NCBI RefSeq assembly: GCF_019039055.1 | Contig: NZ_JAHOPB010000001.1 | Span: forward strand, 2,578,001 to 2,642,000 | From: Reyranella humidisoli | GTDB taxonomy: Bacteria > Pseudomonadota > Alphaproteobacteria > Reyranellales > Reyranellaceae | Direction: 5' to 3' | DNA: 64,000 bases | In this document: in pieces, positions 10,101-17,562 of the stretch | How positions within the stretch are numbered: the stretch's first letter is position 1 | Layout: each line of letters opens with the position of its first letter | Notes under the pieces: model-generated | Databases searched by the model: none | What the model was told of the DNA's origin: nothing | The model's input: the letters and a program-made list of their open reading frames with translations, nothing else | Program-made: the position numbers and the translations under genes

Positions 10101-10358
10101 CGCTTCCGCGCGGTGATGATGACCTCGTTCGCGTTCATCCTCGGACTTGTGCCGCTGGTGATCGCCTCGGGGGCGGGCGCGGCGACCCAGCGCGCCGTCG
10201 GCACCGCCGTGTTCGGCGGCATGCTGGCGGCCTCCTGCCTCGGCATCTTCGTGATCCCCGGCCTCTACGTCGCCTTCGAGAAGATGCGCCGGGCCGTACC
10301 CGAGATGCTGCGCAAGCCCTTTGGAAGCCTGAAGCCCCCGGAGAAGCGCCAGGGCTGA
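7200..10358 (+). CDS. RND (HAE1-type) multidrug efflux pump, inner-membrane subunit
   Basis: A 1052-residue proton-driven trimeric pump. The N-terminus MGIASLFIRRPRLAFVVS is typical of AcrB homologues. The proton-relay residues are present: paired Asp in GIVVDDAIVVVE (TM4, about residue 407) and Lys in ALAAKNAILVIEVA (TM10, about 935). Porter-domain marks include ERNVNGVENMISMKSTS and FLPDEDQSSFMAEIQLPDA. Length is normal for the family. It is translated as a pair with the adaptor 4 bases upstream. Substrates cannot be read from the sequence. The divergent hotdog gene is unrelated; no adjacent TetR or MarR regulator is seen. Confidence 0.95.
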   Translation: MGIASLFIRRPRLAFVVSAIMVIAGLLALGSLPIAQFPNIVPPEVTVTTSYAGASAQVVEESVAQIIERNVNGVENMISMKSTSGSDGSYSLSIYFKVGSNPQDHTVNVNNRINRAMPQLPDEVQRNGVLVKKQSSALLQVIAVYSPKGTRDALFLSNFATINVLDTMQRVPGVGSAGLFGGLDYAMRVWLDLDRMSSLGITSQDVVKAIEAKNMQAAVGRVGAAPLLDGVDFQLNITAKGRLTSAEEFGNISVRVTPDGALLRIRDIGRVELGSANADVTTRYNGKPAAGIQVYQLAGANALATAEGVRQVLKELEDRLPEDVAFDVMYDTTVFVEATIHSVVKTLIEAFVLVALVVFLFLGSVRATLIPIIAVPVALVGTFAVMQVLGFSLNTVSLLALVLAIGIVVDDAIVVVEAVEHTLEKEPGLTPAEATEKAMAEVTAPIIAITLVLLSVFIPTAFMPGIAGKLYQQFAVTISVAMVISAINALSLSPALCALLLTRRGAPRGLMARIQRGLDATRNGYLRVAGPLIRRSLLAVGLVGLFALATGGLLRVVPTGFLPDEDQSSFMAEIQLPDAASTSRTLEAVMQVETMLQGQPWLQNFFTVSGNSLLDGLNLPNRAMMIVSLKPYAERPGREMSAFAVLERLNKAFDRVAVANVYAFNPPPIAGLGNSSGFEFEVQSLTGAPPEEIVAVARGVINAAQAAPELAGVFTTYSASTPQIRLELDRDRAETLGVAIPDIFAALQTAMGSRNVNNFNMFGRTWTVRVQADALDRRTIEDVKRVRVRSSSGKLVPLQAMATLELTTAPATINRYNNLRSVTLNGAPAAGYSSGEAIAAMERVARASLPPGYSYQWAGTAQQEKEAGSQTGFVLALAVLFAYLFLVGLYESLALPVAALLSVIVGLFGALAALWLTGLANNVYAQIGIVVLIALAAKNAILVIEVAMHERAGGSDPVTAATSAAGQRFRAVMMTSFAFILGLVPLVIASGAGAATQRAVGTAVFGGMLAASCLGIFVIPGLYVAFEKMRRAVPEMLRKPFGSLKPPEKRQG

Positions 10359-10485
10359 TACGCCGCCGAGCGCACGGCGGCTTCATCGGAGTGGCATTGG
10401 CCTCGGAGGAGAAGCAGGAGCTGATTGCGGGGTGGGGACACCGCCGTTACGCTTCCGGGCTTGCCGCCTCACCGGGAGATGCCGC

Positions 10486-10839
10486 GTGTCCGCGAGAACC
10501 ATCCTCATCACGATCGGGCTTTCGGCCTGGCTGCTGGCGTCGGCTGCGACCTTTCTCTTCGTCGCCTATACGACCTTCTTCGGGATCGCCGTCATCGGCC
10601 TTGCCATTTGCTGGATTGCCACACAGGTCGAATTGGATGGGGATGCGCCGGTGGGGAACGGCCTCAACCCGGGATTCCTCGCAGCGCAAGTGCAGGCCAA
10701 GCGCGACCTGTCGAAAGAGCAACGCCTCTCCGCGCAGCATGAGCAGTCGCTTGCGAAGCACTCGGCGGGCTTCTTCAAGCTGTTTGGCTTGAGCCTCGTC
10801 GTCGTCGGCCTGTGCGGCGGCCTGTACCACCAGCTCTGA
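10486..10839 (+). CDS. Small membrane protein, 117 aa
   Basis: Protein with two N-terminal membrane segments (ILITIGLSAWLLASAATFLF and TTFFGIAVIGLAICWIATQV) and one near the C-terminus (LFGLSLVVVGLCGGLYHQL), separated by a charged soluble stretch of about 45 residues. I chose the GTG at 10486 because GGGAG lies 7 bases before it; the frame is open upstream to 10432, but that part is Arg-rich and unlike a leader. No family recognised. It lies tail-to-tail with the phospholipase-D-like gene. Confidence 0.65.
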   Translation: MSARTILITIGLSAWLLASAATFLFVAYTTFFGIAVIGLAICWIATQVELDGDAPVGNGLNPGFLAAQVQAKRDLSKEQRLSAQHEQSLAKHSAGFFKLFGLSLVVVGLCGGLYHQL

Positions 10840-10899
10840 TGGCTCATGCCCGTCGTCCCGACCGGAGTGAGCCGGTGGAGGGACCTTTCGCTTTCCTGT

Positions 10900-12426
10900 T
10901 CAGGCGCGCGACCGGTGTTTGTGCAGCCGGTGCCGCAGGCGGTCGGCGTGGGTGTGGAGGCGGCGGCGCAGGCCGCGCAGCAGCCCACCCTTGGACGTGG
11001 CCTCGAAGATCTCGCCGGGTCCCTCGGGATCGAGCACCTGGTTGTCGGCCAGCCACGTTTCGACCTCGTGCAGGTCGGGGATCTCGTAGGGGCGCAGCGA
11101 CCGGCCCGCGCCGCGCAGCGCCTCGATGGCCGCGATCAGCGAGCCCTTGCCGTCGACCGCCGCCGCGACCGCTTCGACCGTCACGCCGAGATGCTCGGCC
11201 AGCAGCCGGTCGCGCAGCGCGCGGATGGTCGGCGCGGCGCCCTCGTTGCCGGGCACGCGCGCATCGAGGGTGACGTCGCATTCGGTGTCGAGCCGCATCG
11301 AACGGTTGTTCATGTTCGACGAGCCGACATGCAGCACCTCGTCGTCGACGATCATCATCTTGGCGTGCACGTAGATCGGCTCGCCGGCCTGCGTGAACGG
11401 GTGATAGATGCGCAACCGCGCGTGGCAGTCGAGATGCTCCAGCGCCGCGTAGAGCCGGGCGCGCGCGGTATCCATCGCCACCGGCTCAAGCCAGCCCTGT
11501 GATTTGAACGGATTGACCAGCACGATCTCGGGCCCGTCGGGCTCCTCCAGCCGGTGGGCGATCGCCTCGGCGATGCGGCGCGAGGCGAAGTACTGGCTCT
11601 CGGCGTAGATGTACTTCCGGGCACGGGCGATCAGCGCCAGATACGTCGCCTCGATTTCGTGCACCGGCGGGCCGCCATCGTCTCCCTCGGGCCGCGACCG
11701 GCTGATCGACACCGAGACGTCGCGGAACTGCGCCTCGACCCCCTCGGGCCAGCAGTCGATGCCGCATTCGACCGGTTCGAGCGCATGGCCGCCCGCTGCC
11801 TGCCAGCGCTTGCGCGACAGCTCGCCCAGCGCCTGCGCCACCGGCCCCTCCAGGATCGAGGTCGCGTCGTGCCAGGGTGCGTAGGGGCCGCCATCGGGCC
11901 CGATGCGGCGCGGGTCGCCGTCGCGATGCTCGGGCGTATCCCAGCGGTTGCTGGTCATGTCGATGCCGCCGCAGAAGGCCAGGCAATCGTCGATCACGAC
12001 GATCTTGTGATGGTGCGAGGCGCCCAGCGTCGAGGCGCCATCGAGTCGCGTGTGGATGCGCGGATGGGCCATCCAGCGCATCAGCGTGAAGATGGTGGTG
12101 CCGCGGAACAGCGCGCGCAGCGCGCCAATGTTCCAGCGCAGCAGGAAGACCTCGAGGTCGGGATTGCGCTTTACCAGCCACAGCACGAAATCGCCCAGGG
12201 TGCCGGGCTCGCCCGGCAGCCGCTCTTCGGACAGTTCGATGCGCGCGTCGAAGTCCCAGCCGATCAGCATGATGCGCCGCCGCGCCTTCAGCATCGCCTT
12301 GCGGCCGGCCTCGAAGTAATCGCTCGCATCGACGATCAGCCCCGCCCGCGTCGCCGTCTCCCGCCGCCAGTAGAGATTTACGGGCTCCGAATCTTCATTG
12401 TCTCGCATGGGCCCATCGTAGCGCAT
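10900..12426 (-). CDS. Phospholipase D-like (HKD) phosphatidyltransferase/phosphodiesterase
   Basis: A 508-residue PLD-superfamily enzyme with two HKD motifs: HHKIVVIDD around residues 139-147 and HAKMMIVDDE near 370. Each is followed by the usual Gly-x-x-N/S region (FCGGIDMTSNRWD and HVGSSNMNNRSM). The family includes bacterial PLDs and cardiolipin synthases. The absence of N-terminal membrane helices and the presence of RRETATRAGLIVDASDYFEA at the start favour a cytosolic or peripheral PLD over a classical Cls. The C-terminal tail is rich in Arg and His. Two Met codons (residues 1 and 7) could start it. Upstream lie the gene remnants at 12511-12748. Confidence 0.88.
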   Translation of the reverse strand: MRYDGPMRDNEDSEPVNLYWRRETATRAGLIVDASDYFEAGRKAMLKARRRIMLIGWDFDARIELSEERLPGEPGTLGDFVLWLVKRNPDLEVFLLRWNIGALRALFRGTTIFTLMRWMAHPRIHTRLDGASTLGASHHHKIVVIDDCLAFCGGIDMTSNRWDTPEHRDGDPRRIGPDGGPYAPWHDATSILEGPVAQALGELSRKRWQAAGGHALEPVECGIDCWPEGVEAQFRDVSVSISRSRPEGDDGGPPVHEIEATYLALIARARKYIYAESQYFASRRIAEAIAHRLEEPDGPEIVLVNPFKSQGWLEPVAMDTARARLYAALEHLDCHARLRIYHPFTQAGEPIYVHAKMMIVDDEVLHVGSSNMNNRSMRLDTECDVTLDARVPGNEGAAPTIRALRDRLLAEHLGVTVEAVAAAVDGKGSLIAAIEALRGAGRSLRPYEIPDLHEVETWLADNQVLDPEGPGEIFEATSKGGLLRGLRRRLHTHADRLRHRLHKHRSRA

Positions 12427-12510
12427 CTGGCGGTTGTTTTGGTGACGACGAGCCCGCTATCGGCAAGCGTGGCCCGGTGCCCCGAACCCGAAGCCATTAC
12501 ATCTGGAGAC

Positions 12511-12606
12511 ATGGCAACGACGGGATTGCGCGAAAAGTTCCAGCAGCTTTACTTCGGCGACGACAGGCAGGCCCGCCGGTTCTGCCAGAACCTCTTCGAC
12601 CGACGC
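12511..12606 (+). pseudogene. Truncated duplicate of the ion-channel gene N-terminus
   Basis: The ATG-initiated stretch MATTGLREKFQQLYFGDD.QARRF closely matches the start of the intact channel at 16550 (MALKGLREKFQDLYFGDG.EARRF). The similarity stops at about residue 27-30, before any membrane segment, and the frame then runs into unrelated sequence. It is therefore a 5' fragment left by duplication or deletion. The next piece, at 12608, is the tail of a different gene. Confidence 0.75.
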
Positions 12607-12607
12607 C

Positions 12608-12748
12608 GACATTGCTGCACCCAAGCGGCGGCTCTTCGGGCTGCGCGTCGATCGGCGTCCGTCCACCGGCTCGAACCTCGCCTTCGTCGGCTATGCGGCC
12701 GATCCGGAGCGCGACCTGGTGATCACGATGGGCGTGGTCGAGAATTAG
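12608..12748 (+). pseudogene. C-terminal remnant of an unidentified gene
   Basis: Directly after the channel fragment, another reading frame gives a protein-like tail, APKRRLFGLRVDRRPSTGSN then LAFVGYAADPERDLVITMGV and VEN before a TAG. It has the character of a real protein end (alternating strand pattern, low Ser/Arg bias of shadow frames absent) but no start, and it begins where the channel fragment ends. I do not recognise the parent family. The join looks like a deletion that fused two genes out of frame. Confidence 0.45.
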
Positions 12749-13254
12749 TTCGGCCGGGCGGCGCAGGAGGCCAGTTCCCTGCGGCGGGCGGCGTCTTCGG
12801 TGGCGTGCCGGTCGACGGGCGTGCGGTTGCACCAGTGCATGTGCTGGACGATGTTCGAACTCCACCGCATCCCGTCGAAGGTGCAGCTCGATGAAAGCGC
12901 CTCGGCAAGCTCCAGCTGCGTGCGCGACCGGGCCACGTACTCGTTGCAGCTCTTGATCTGAACGGTGCCGAAATCTCCCCGGCACGTGGTCAGGGCGTTG
13001 CGGCGCGCTTCGTCCTCGCGGCCGCGCTCGCGCGCCGAGGCGCGCTTGCACCAGGCGGCATGGTCGGCCGGCTCGGCGCTCCAGCTCGGTCCTGAAACGC
13101 TGCAGCCGGATGCCATCTGGACCTGGCTCATCGCCCGGGCGACGTAATCGGAACAGTTTTCTATCGTGAGGCCGAACGTGCCCTGGCCGAAGGCCGGTCC
13201 GGCAATCAATAGCGCGAGGGAGGCGACGCTGCCCGCCAGGGCTCTGGAATACAT
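12745..13254 (-). CDS. Secreted protein with two Cys-containing repeats (169 aa)
   Basis: Exported protein: MYSRALAGSVASLALLIAGP followed by AFGQG is a clear signal peptide with an A-x-A-like cleavage region near residue 24. The mature part is two copies of a roughly 60-residue unit. Copy 1 starts ENCSDYVARAMSQVQMASGC and copy 2 KSCNEYVARSRTQLELAEAL. Each then has C-x(4-8)-W, a WC pair (AAWCKRAS, MHWCNRTP), a helical Arg/Glu segment, and a closing Cys (LTTC, LASC). Four cysteines per unit suggest two disulfides per repeat in the periplasm. GGAGGA lies 6 bases before the ATG. Function unknown; the gene converges with the channel/unknown remnants. Confidence 0.8.
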   Translation of the reverse strand: MYSRALAGSVASLALLIAGPAFGQGTFGLTIENCSDYVARAMSQVQMASGCSVSGPSWSAEPADHAAWCKRASARERGREDEARRNALTTCRGDFGTVQIKSCNEYVARSRTQLELAEALSSSCTFDGMRWSSNIVQHMHWCNRTPVDRHATEDAARRRELASCAARPN

Positions 13255-13359
13255 GCCGTCCTCCACCGTCAGGCGCGCGATGAGGCCGCCGCAATCCGCC
13301 CGATGCTGCACGAACAACGGCCCTTCGCCGTGCAAGTTCCGTCGGCCTGAAATCGGGCG

Positions 13360-14589
13360 TCAGCGCCCGCGGCGCTTGTCGATGAACCGCATGATCGGCG
13401 TGACGGTCGTGCCGTGCAGGGTGATCGAGACGAGGATCACCAGCGACACCGCGTTCCACAGCAGGTCCGCCTCCTCGAATGGCGCCCGGCCGAGCGCGAA
13501 GGCGATGTAGTAGACGGACCCGATGCCGCGAATGCCGAAGAAGGCGATGATCGCCCGTTCCGGCGTGGGCTCCTTGCGGCCAAGCAGGCTGATCCAGGCG
13601 ACCAGCGGCCTCACGACCAGCAGCGTGACCGCGGCGAACCCGACCATCGCCCAGTCGGTGTGGCGCAACAGGCCGCCCTCCGCCAGCGCGCCGCCGAACA
13701 GCACGAGAAGCATCATCATCAGCAGGCGTTCGATCTGCTCGACGAAGTCGTGCAGCTTCTCGTGGTAGTGATGCCGCCGTTCGAAGCCGCGGAAGGCGAC
13801 GGCGGACACGAAGACGGCCAGGAACCCGTAGCCGTGCGCCATCTCGGCGAGGCTGTAGGCGATCGCGGTGATGCCCAGCGCCACGAACCCGTCGCCGGTG
13901 CGCGAGAGCTTGGAGCGGTTGGGGAGGCGGAAGGTCAGCCAGCCGAGGCCGCGGCCGACGGCGACCCCGACGGCGATCCCCGCCGCCAGCCGCCAGCCCA
14001 GGTCGAGCGTCACCCAGTCCAGCCAGGACGCGCCGGCCGGGCTCACCGTCGCGAGCAGGATGGCAAGATAGACGAAAGGAAATGCAAGCCCGTCGTTCAG
14101 TCCGGCCTCGGCCGTCAGGGTGAAGCGCACCTCGTCTTCGCCGCCCTGGCCCGGCGGGCCGACCTGGACGTCGCTCGCCAGCACGGGATCGGTGGGCGAG
14201 AGCGCGGCGCCCAGCAGGAGCGCCGCGGCCAGCCCGACGCCCAGCAGCCCGTGCGCCAGCAGGGCGATGGCGACGATGGTGAGCGGCATGGCAACTCCCA
14301 GCAGCCGCCAGGTCAGGCCGGCGGTCGCCCAGGCCAGCGGCCGGTCGAGCTTGAGCCCGGCCCCCATCAGCGCCACGATGACCACGGCTTCCGTCAGCCG
14401 TTCCGTCAGCTTGAGATGGGCTTGGGGCGAGGGGGCCTGCGCCTGGTCGAAGAGGCCGGCCAGCAGGGCGCCAGCCGCGACACAGAAGATCGGCAGCGAA
14501 AGCGGCAGCTCCTTCAGCACCATGGGAAGCCATGCCGTCAGAAGCACGATCGCGCCGAAGCCGGCGAGCATCACGATATAGGGGTCCAT
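13360..14589 (-). CDS. Cation:proton antiporter, CPA1 (NhaP-like) family
   Basis: A 409-residue inner-membrane protein with 11-12 hydrophobic segments, probably exchanging Na+ or K+ for H+. Family marks include AALSPTDPVLASDVQVG (the TDP unwound-helix region, near residue 130), RFTLTAEAGLNDGLAFPFVY (the ND ion-binding motif, near 155-175) and AFFGIRGIGSVYYIAFAL (FxGxRG, near 345-360). The start at 14589 begins directly with a hydrophobic helix. No RCK/TrkA-C regulatory domain follows the membrane part. The amidohydrolase gene diverges 200 bp away. Confidence 0.9.
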   Translation of the reverse strand: MDPYIVMLAGFGAIVLLTAWLPMVLKELPLSLPIFCVAAGALLAGLFDQAQAPSPQAHLKLTERLTEAVVIVALMGAGLKLDRPLAWATAGLTWRLLGVAMPLTIVAIALLAHGLLGVGLAAALLLGAALSPTDPVLASDVQVGPPGQGGEDEVRFTLTAEAGLNDGLAFPFVYLAILLATVSPAGASWLDWVTLDLGWRLAAGIAVGVAVGRGLGWLTFRLPNRSKLSRTGDGFVALGITAIAYSLAEMAHGYGFLAVFVSAVAFRGFERRHHYHEKLHDFVEQIERLLMMMLLVLFGGALAEGGLLRHTDWAMVGFAAVTLLVVRPLVAWISLLGRKEPTPERAIIAFFGIRGIGSVYYIAFALGRAPFEEADLLWNAVSLVILVSITLHGTTVTPIMRFIDKRRGR

Positions 14590-14789
14590 GATCCTCGCTC
14601 GGGACCGAAGTCCGGGGCCGCGAAATTGCGGACCCCAACGTGCGGACCCGTGCGTCGTTCCGCCTTCGGTTCGATACCGACCGAACCACGACGCGGAAAT
14701 GCCCTGAATTGAGGCGGTACAACCTCACGCTTCTCGCGGAGAATGGCGACCAAACGCACTCGAAGTGCCGCACGCTCCGGGAGGATTGC

Positions 14790-16499
14790 ATGTTCGATCT
14801 GATCGTCATCAATGCCGACATGGCCGACGGGCTCGGCAATCCGATGCGCAAGGTGGACGTCGCGGTGAAGGACGGGCGCATCGCCGCCATCGGCCGCGAT
14901 CTCGGGCCGGCGCGCGAGACGGTGGACGCGGCGGGCCTGGTGCTGGCGCCCGGCGTGATCGACGTCCACACCCATTACGACGCGCAGCTCACCTGGGATT
15001 CCACGGCCTCGCCGTCGCCGGCGCTGGGCGTCACGACGGTGGTGATCGGCAATTGCGGCTTCGGCATTGCCCCGGCGACGCCGGCCACGCGCGACACGCT
15101 GCTCAGGAACCTCTCCGAGGTCGAGGCGATGTCGCTCGACGCGCTGCGCGAGGGCGTCGACTGGCAGTTCGACGATTTCGCGAGCTACCTCGACTTCATC
15201 GCCCGGCGCGGAGTCACGCCCAACGTCGCCTCCTTCTGCTCGCACTCGGCGCTGCGCACCGTGGTGATGGGCGACGCGGGCTCCGAGCGCGAGGCGACGG
15301 CCGACGAACTCGCGAAGATGTCGGCGCTGTTCGACGAGGCGCTGGCGGCCGGCGCCATCGGGCTGGGCTCCTCGACCTTCGAGAATCACAACGGCTATGG
15401 CGGCATCCCGGTGCCGTCGCGCCTGGCCAGCGACGACGAGTTCCGCGCGCTGGCGCGGGTGATGGCGCGGCACGGCCACGGCGTCACCATGGCGACCTGC
15501 GGCCAGCGCTCGACCATTCCCTTCATGGAGGAACTGGCCCGGCTCTCCGGCCGGCCCGTCATCTATTGCCCGCTGCTCGACTATCCGACGAAGCCCGAGC
15601 ATGCGCCGGGGATCTCCGCCGCCTGCGCCGAGGCGCGCACGCGCGGCCATGCGGTCTATGCCCAGGCCTCGTGCCAGCCGCTCAACATGAATTTCGGCCT
15701 GCTGAACGCCTACATGCTGCAGACCATCGCGCCGTGGCCCAAGGCCGGGGACAAGGCGCAGCATCGCGCGCTGTTCGTCGATCCCGCGTTTCGCGCGGCG
15801 TTCAAGACGTCGCTGGCCACGCCGGTCGAGGGCGGCCGCATCTTCAACGGCACCTGGCACCTGATGGAAGTGGCGGTGTCGCCGACCGAACCCACCCTGG
15901 AAGGCCGCAGCATCGAGGAGATCGCGCGCGAGCGCGGCGTCGATCCGGTGGACGCGCTGCTCGACATCGGCCTCGCCGACGATCTCGAGACGACCTTCAT
16001 CGTGCGGCTGCTGAACGTCGACGAGAAGCGTGTGGGAGACCTCATCGCGGACGACGGCAACCTGATCAGCCTGTCCGACGCCGGCGCGCATCTCACGCTG
16101 TTCTGCGACGCGGGCTACGCCATGCACCTGCTCGGCCGCTGGGTGCGCGAGCTCGGCCGCTTCAGCCTGCCGCACGCCATCCGCAAGCTGACCGGCGATC
16201 CGGCGCACATCTACGGCATCATCGACCGCGGCCGCATCGAAGTCGGCGCCTGGGCCGACCTCATGCTGTTCGATCCCGCGACCATCCACGTCAGCAAGAC
16301 GCGGCGCGTGGCCGACCTCCCGGCCGGCGCCAACCGCCTGATCCGTAGCGCGCCCGGTCTCAAGGGTGTGTGGGTCAACGGCGTCCAGGTGTTCGATGGC
16401 GAGGACTATGTGAAGGTGAAGCCGCCCGGCCAGGTCCTGCGCTCCTTCAGCACCGCCCGGCCCACGCTCGCGATGCCGCACGCCCGCGCGGCGGAGTAG
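14790..16499 (+). CDS. N-acyl-D-amino-acid deacylase family amidohydrolase
   Basis: A 569-residue metal-dependent hydrolase of the D-aminoacylase/dihydroorotase-like superfamily. The metal-site motif GVIDVHTHYDAQLTWDS appears near residue 55, and VVIGNCGFGIAPATP, characteristic of N-acyl-D-amino-acid deacylases, near 82. Further marks are GLGSSTFENHNGYGGIPVPS, LSDAGAHLTLFCDAGY near 430 and the family C-terminal strand GAWADLMLFDPATI. The enzyme would remove the acyl group from an N-acyl-D-amino acid or a related compound. GGGAGGA precedes the ATG at 14790; upstream in-frame codons lack coding character. The channel gene begins 50 bp downstream. Confidence 0.88.
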   Translation: MFDLIVINADMADGLGNPMRKVDVAVKDGRIAAIGRDLGPARETVDAAGLVLAPGVIDVHTHYDAQLTWDSTASPSPALGVTTVVIGNCGFGIAPATPATRDTLLRNLSEVEAMSLDALREGVDWQFDDFASYLDFIARRGVTPNVASFCSHSALRTVVMGDAGSEREATADELAKMSALFDEALAAGAIGLGSSTFENHNGYGGIPVPSRLASDDEFRALARVMARHGHGVTMATCGQRSTIPFMEELARLSGRPVIYCPLLDYPTKPEHAPGISAACAEARTRGHAVYAQASCQPLNMNFGLLNAYMLQTIAPWPKAGDKAQHRALFVDPAFRAAFKTSLATPVEGGRIFNGTWHLMEVAVSPTEPTLEGRSIEEIARERGVDPVDALLDIGLADDLETTFIVRLLNVDEKRVGDLIADDGNLISLSDAGAHLTLFCDAGYAMHLLGRWVRELGRFSLPHAIRKLTGDPAHIYGIIDRGRIEVGAWADLMLFDPATIHVSKTRRVADLPAGANRLIRSAPGLKGVWVNGVQVFDGEDYVKVKPPGQVLRSFSTARPTLAMPHARAAE

Positions 16500-16549
16500 T
16501 TTCCGCCCGCCCGGTGCCCCAGAAACCGCCGCCATGCTACCCTGAACGC

Positions 16550-17323
16550 ATGGCACTGAAAGGTCTTCGCGAAAAGTTCCAGGATCTCTATTTCGGCGAC
16601 GGCCCGGAGGCCCGCCGGTTCCGCTACGGGCTGGTCGGCTTCGACCTGGCCACCATCGCGGTGTTCCTCATCTCGCCCTTCGGCGGGCATCAGCCGTGGA
16701 TGATCGCCCTCGATCTCGCCATCGGCCTCCTGTTGACGATCGAGTTCGGGGTGCGGCTGTGGGTGGAGCGGCGGCCGCTGCGCCACCTGGTCAGCCTCTC
16801 CTCGGCGGCGGACCTGATCGTGATCCTGTCCCTGCTGCTGCCCGTCTTCCTCGAGAACCTGGCCTTCCTGCGCATCGCCCGCGCGCTCCGCCTGCTGCGC
16901 TCCTACCACCTGCTGCGCGACCTGCGGCACGACTCGAAGTGGTTCCGCCTGTACGAGGACGTCATCCAGCGCACGGTCAATCTCGGCGTCTTCATCTTCA
17001 TCGTGACGTCGGTGGTCTACGTCACCCAGCGCAAGATCAACCCGCAGATCTCGACCTACATCGACGCGCTCTACTTCACCATCACGACGCTCACGACCAC
17101 GGGCTTCGGCGACATCACCCTGAAGACCCCCGGCGGCCGGCTGCTCGCCGTGATCATCATGGTGGTCGGCGTCGGCCTCTTCCTGCGCCTGCTGCAGGCC
17201 ATCTTCCGGCCCAACAAGGTGCGCTTCGAATGTCCCTCGTGCGCGCTGCTGGTGCACGACCTCGACGCCGTCCACTGCAAGCATTGCGGCATCGTCCTGC
17301 AGATCCCCAACGAGGGGATTTAG
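16550..17323 (+). CDS. Voltage-gated-type potassium channel with C-terminal zinc ribbon
   Basis: A 257-residue six-helix channel. The S4-like segment FLRIARALRLLRSYHLLRDL (about residue 105-125) carries regularly spaced Arg. The pore helix and selectivity filter read ITTLTTTGFGDIT, with GFGD at residues 185-188. After the last helix the cytoplasmic tail holds a four-Cys zinc-ribbon knuckle: C228-x2-C231 and C243-x2-C246. GFG in place of GYG is common in bacterial channels. The 5' end (GLREKFQDLYFGD) is duplicated as a fragment at 12511. The zinc ribbon suggests redox, metal or assembly control, which is an inference. Confidence 0.88.
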   Translation: MALKGLREKFQDLYFGDGPEARRFRYGLVGFDLATIAVFLISPFGGHQPWMIALDLAIGLLLTIEFGVRLWVERRPLRHLVSLSSAADLIVILSLLLPVFLENLAFLRIARALRLLRSYHLLRDLRHDSKWFRLYEDVIQRTVNLGVFIFIVTSVVYVTQRKINPQISTYIDALYFTITTLTTTGFGDITLKTPGGRLLAVIIMVVGVGLFLRLLQAIFRPNKVRFECPSCALLVHDLDAVHCKHCGIVLQIPNEGI

Positions 17324-17562
17324 AGTCTTTCCTCCCCATTCAAATGGGGAGGTGGCGGCGTCTTACGCCGTCGGAGGGGTCATAGCGTTGCGCCGCCCAT
17401 GACCCCATCGCCCCGTATGACGGGGCACTTCCCCATCTGAATGGGGAAGCAATTGATCCTTGATAGCCAAGTCCAAGCCGCACGCTGTCGTCCGGAGCAA
17501 AGCCGCCCGCAGGGCGGCGCAGTCGAGGGACCTCTTTTCGCTCCGGTCGGGACGATGGCTTG
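17324..17562. repeat. Hairpin-rich intergenic region
   Basis: Between the convergent channel and LysR genes lie several palindromes: CCTCCCCAT/ATGGGGAGG (17331-17352), GGTCAT...ATGACC around 17375-17406, CGCCCCGT/CGGGG near 17410-17425, and CTTCCCCAT/ATGGGGAAG (17428-17449). The two outer hairpins are variants of one another, so the whole block is roughly symmetrical. It probably acts as a bidirectional end to transcription, though no long T-run is present. The part near 17500-17550 carries a degraded palindrome, GCCGCCCGCAGGGCGGC. Confidence 0.65.

Noticed and set aside
11554..12894. A 446-codon plus-strand frame containing the channel fragment
   Set aside because: Only residues encoded from 12511 to about 12606 match a real protein; the rest is antisense to the PLD-like gene or reads a shifted frame.
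14571..16556. A 661-codon minus-strand frame over the amidohydrolase
   Set aside because: Antisense of a gene with clear metal-site motifs; composition is Arg/His/Gly-rich without any domain pattern.
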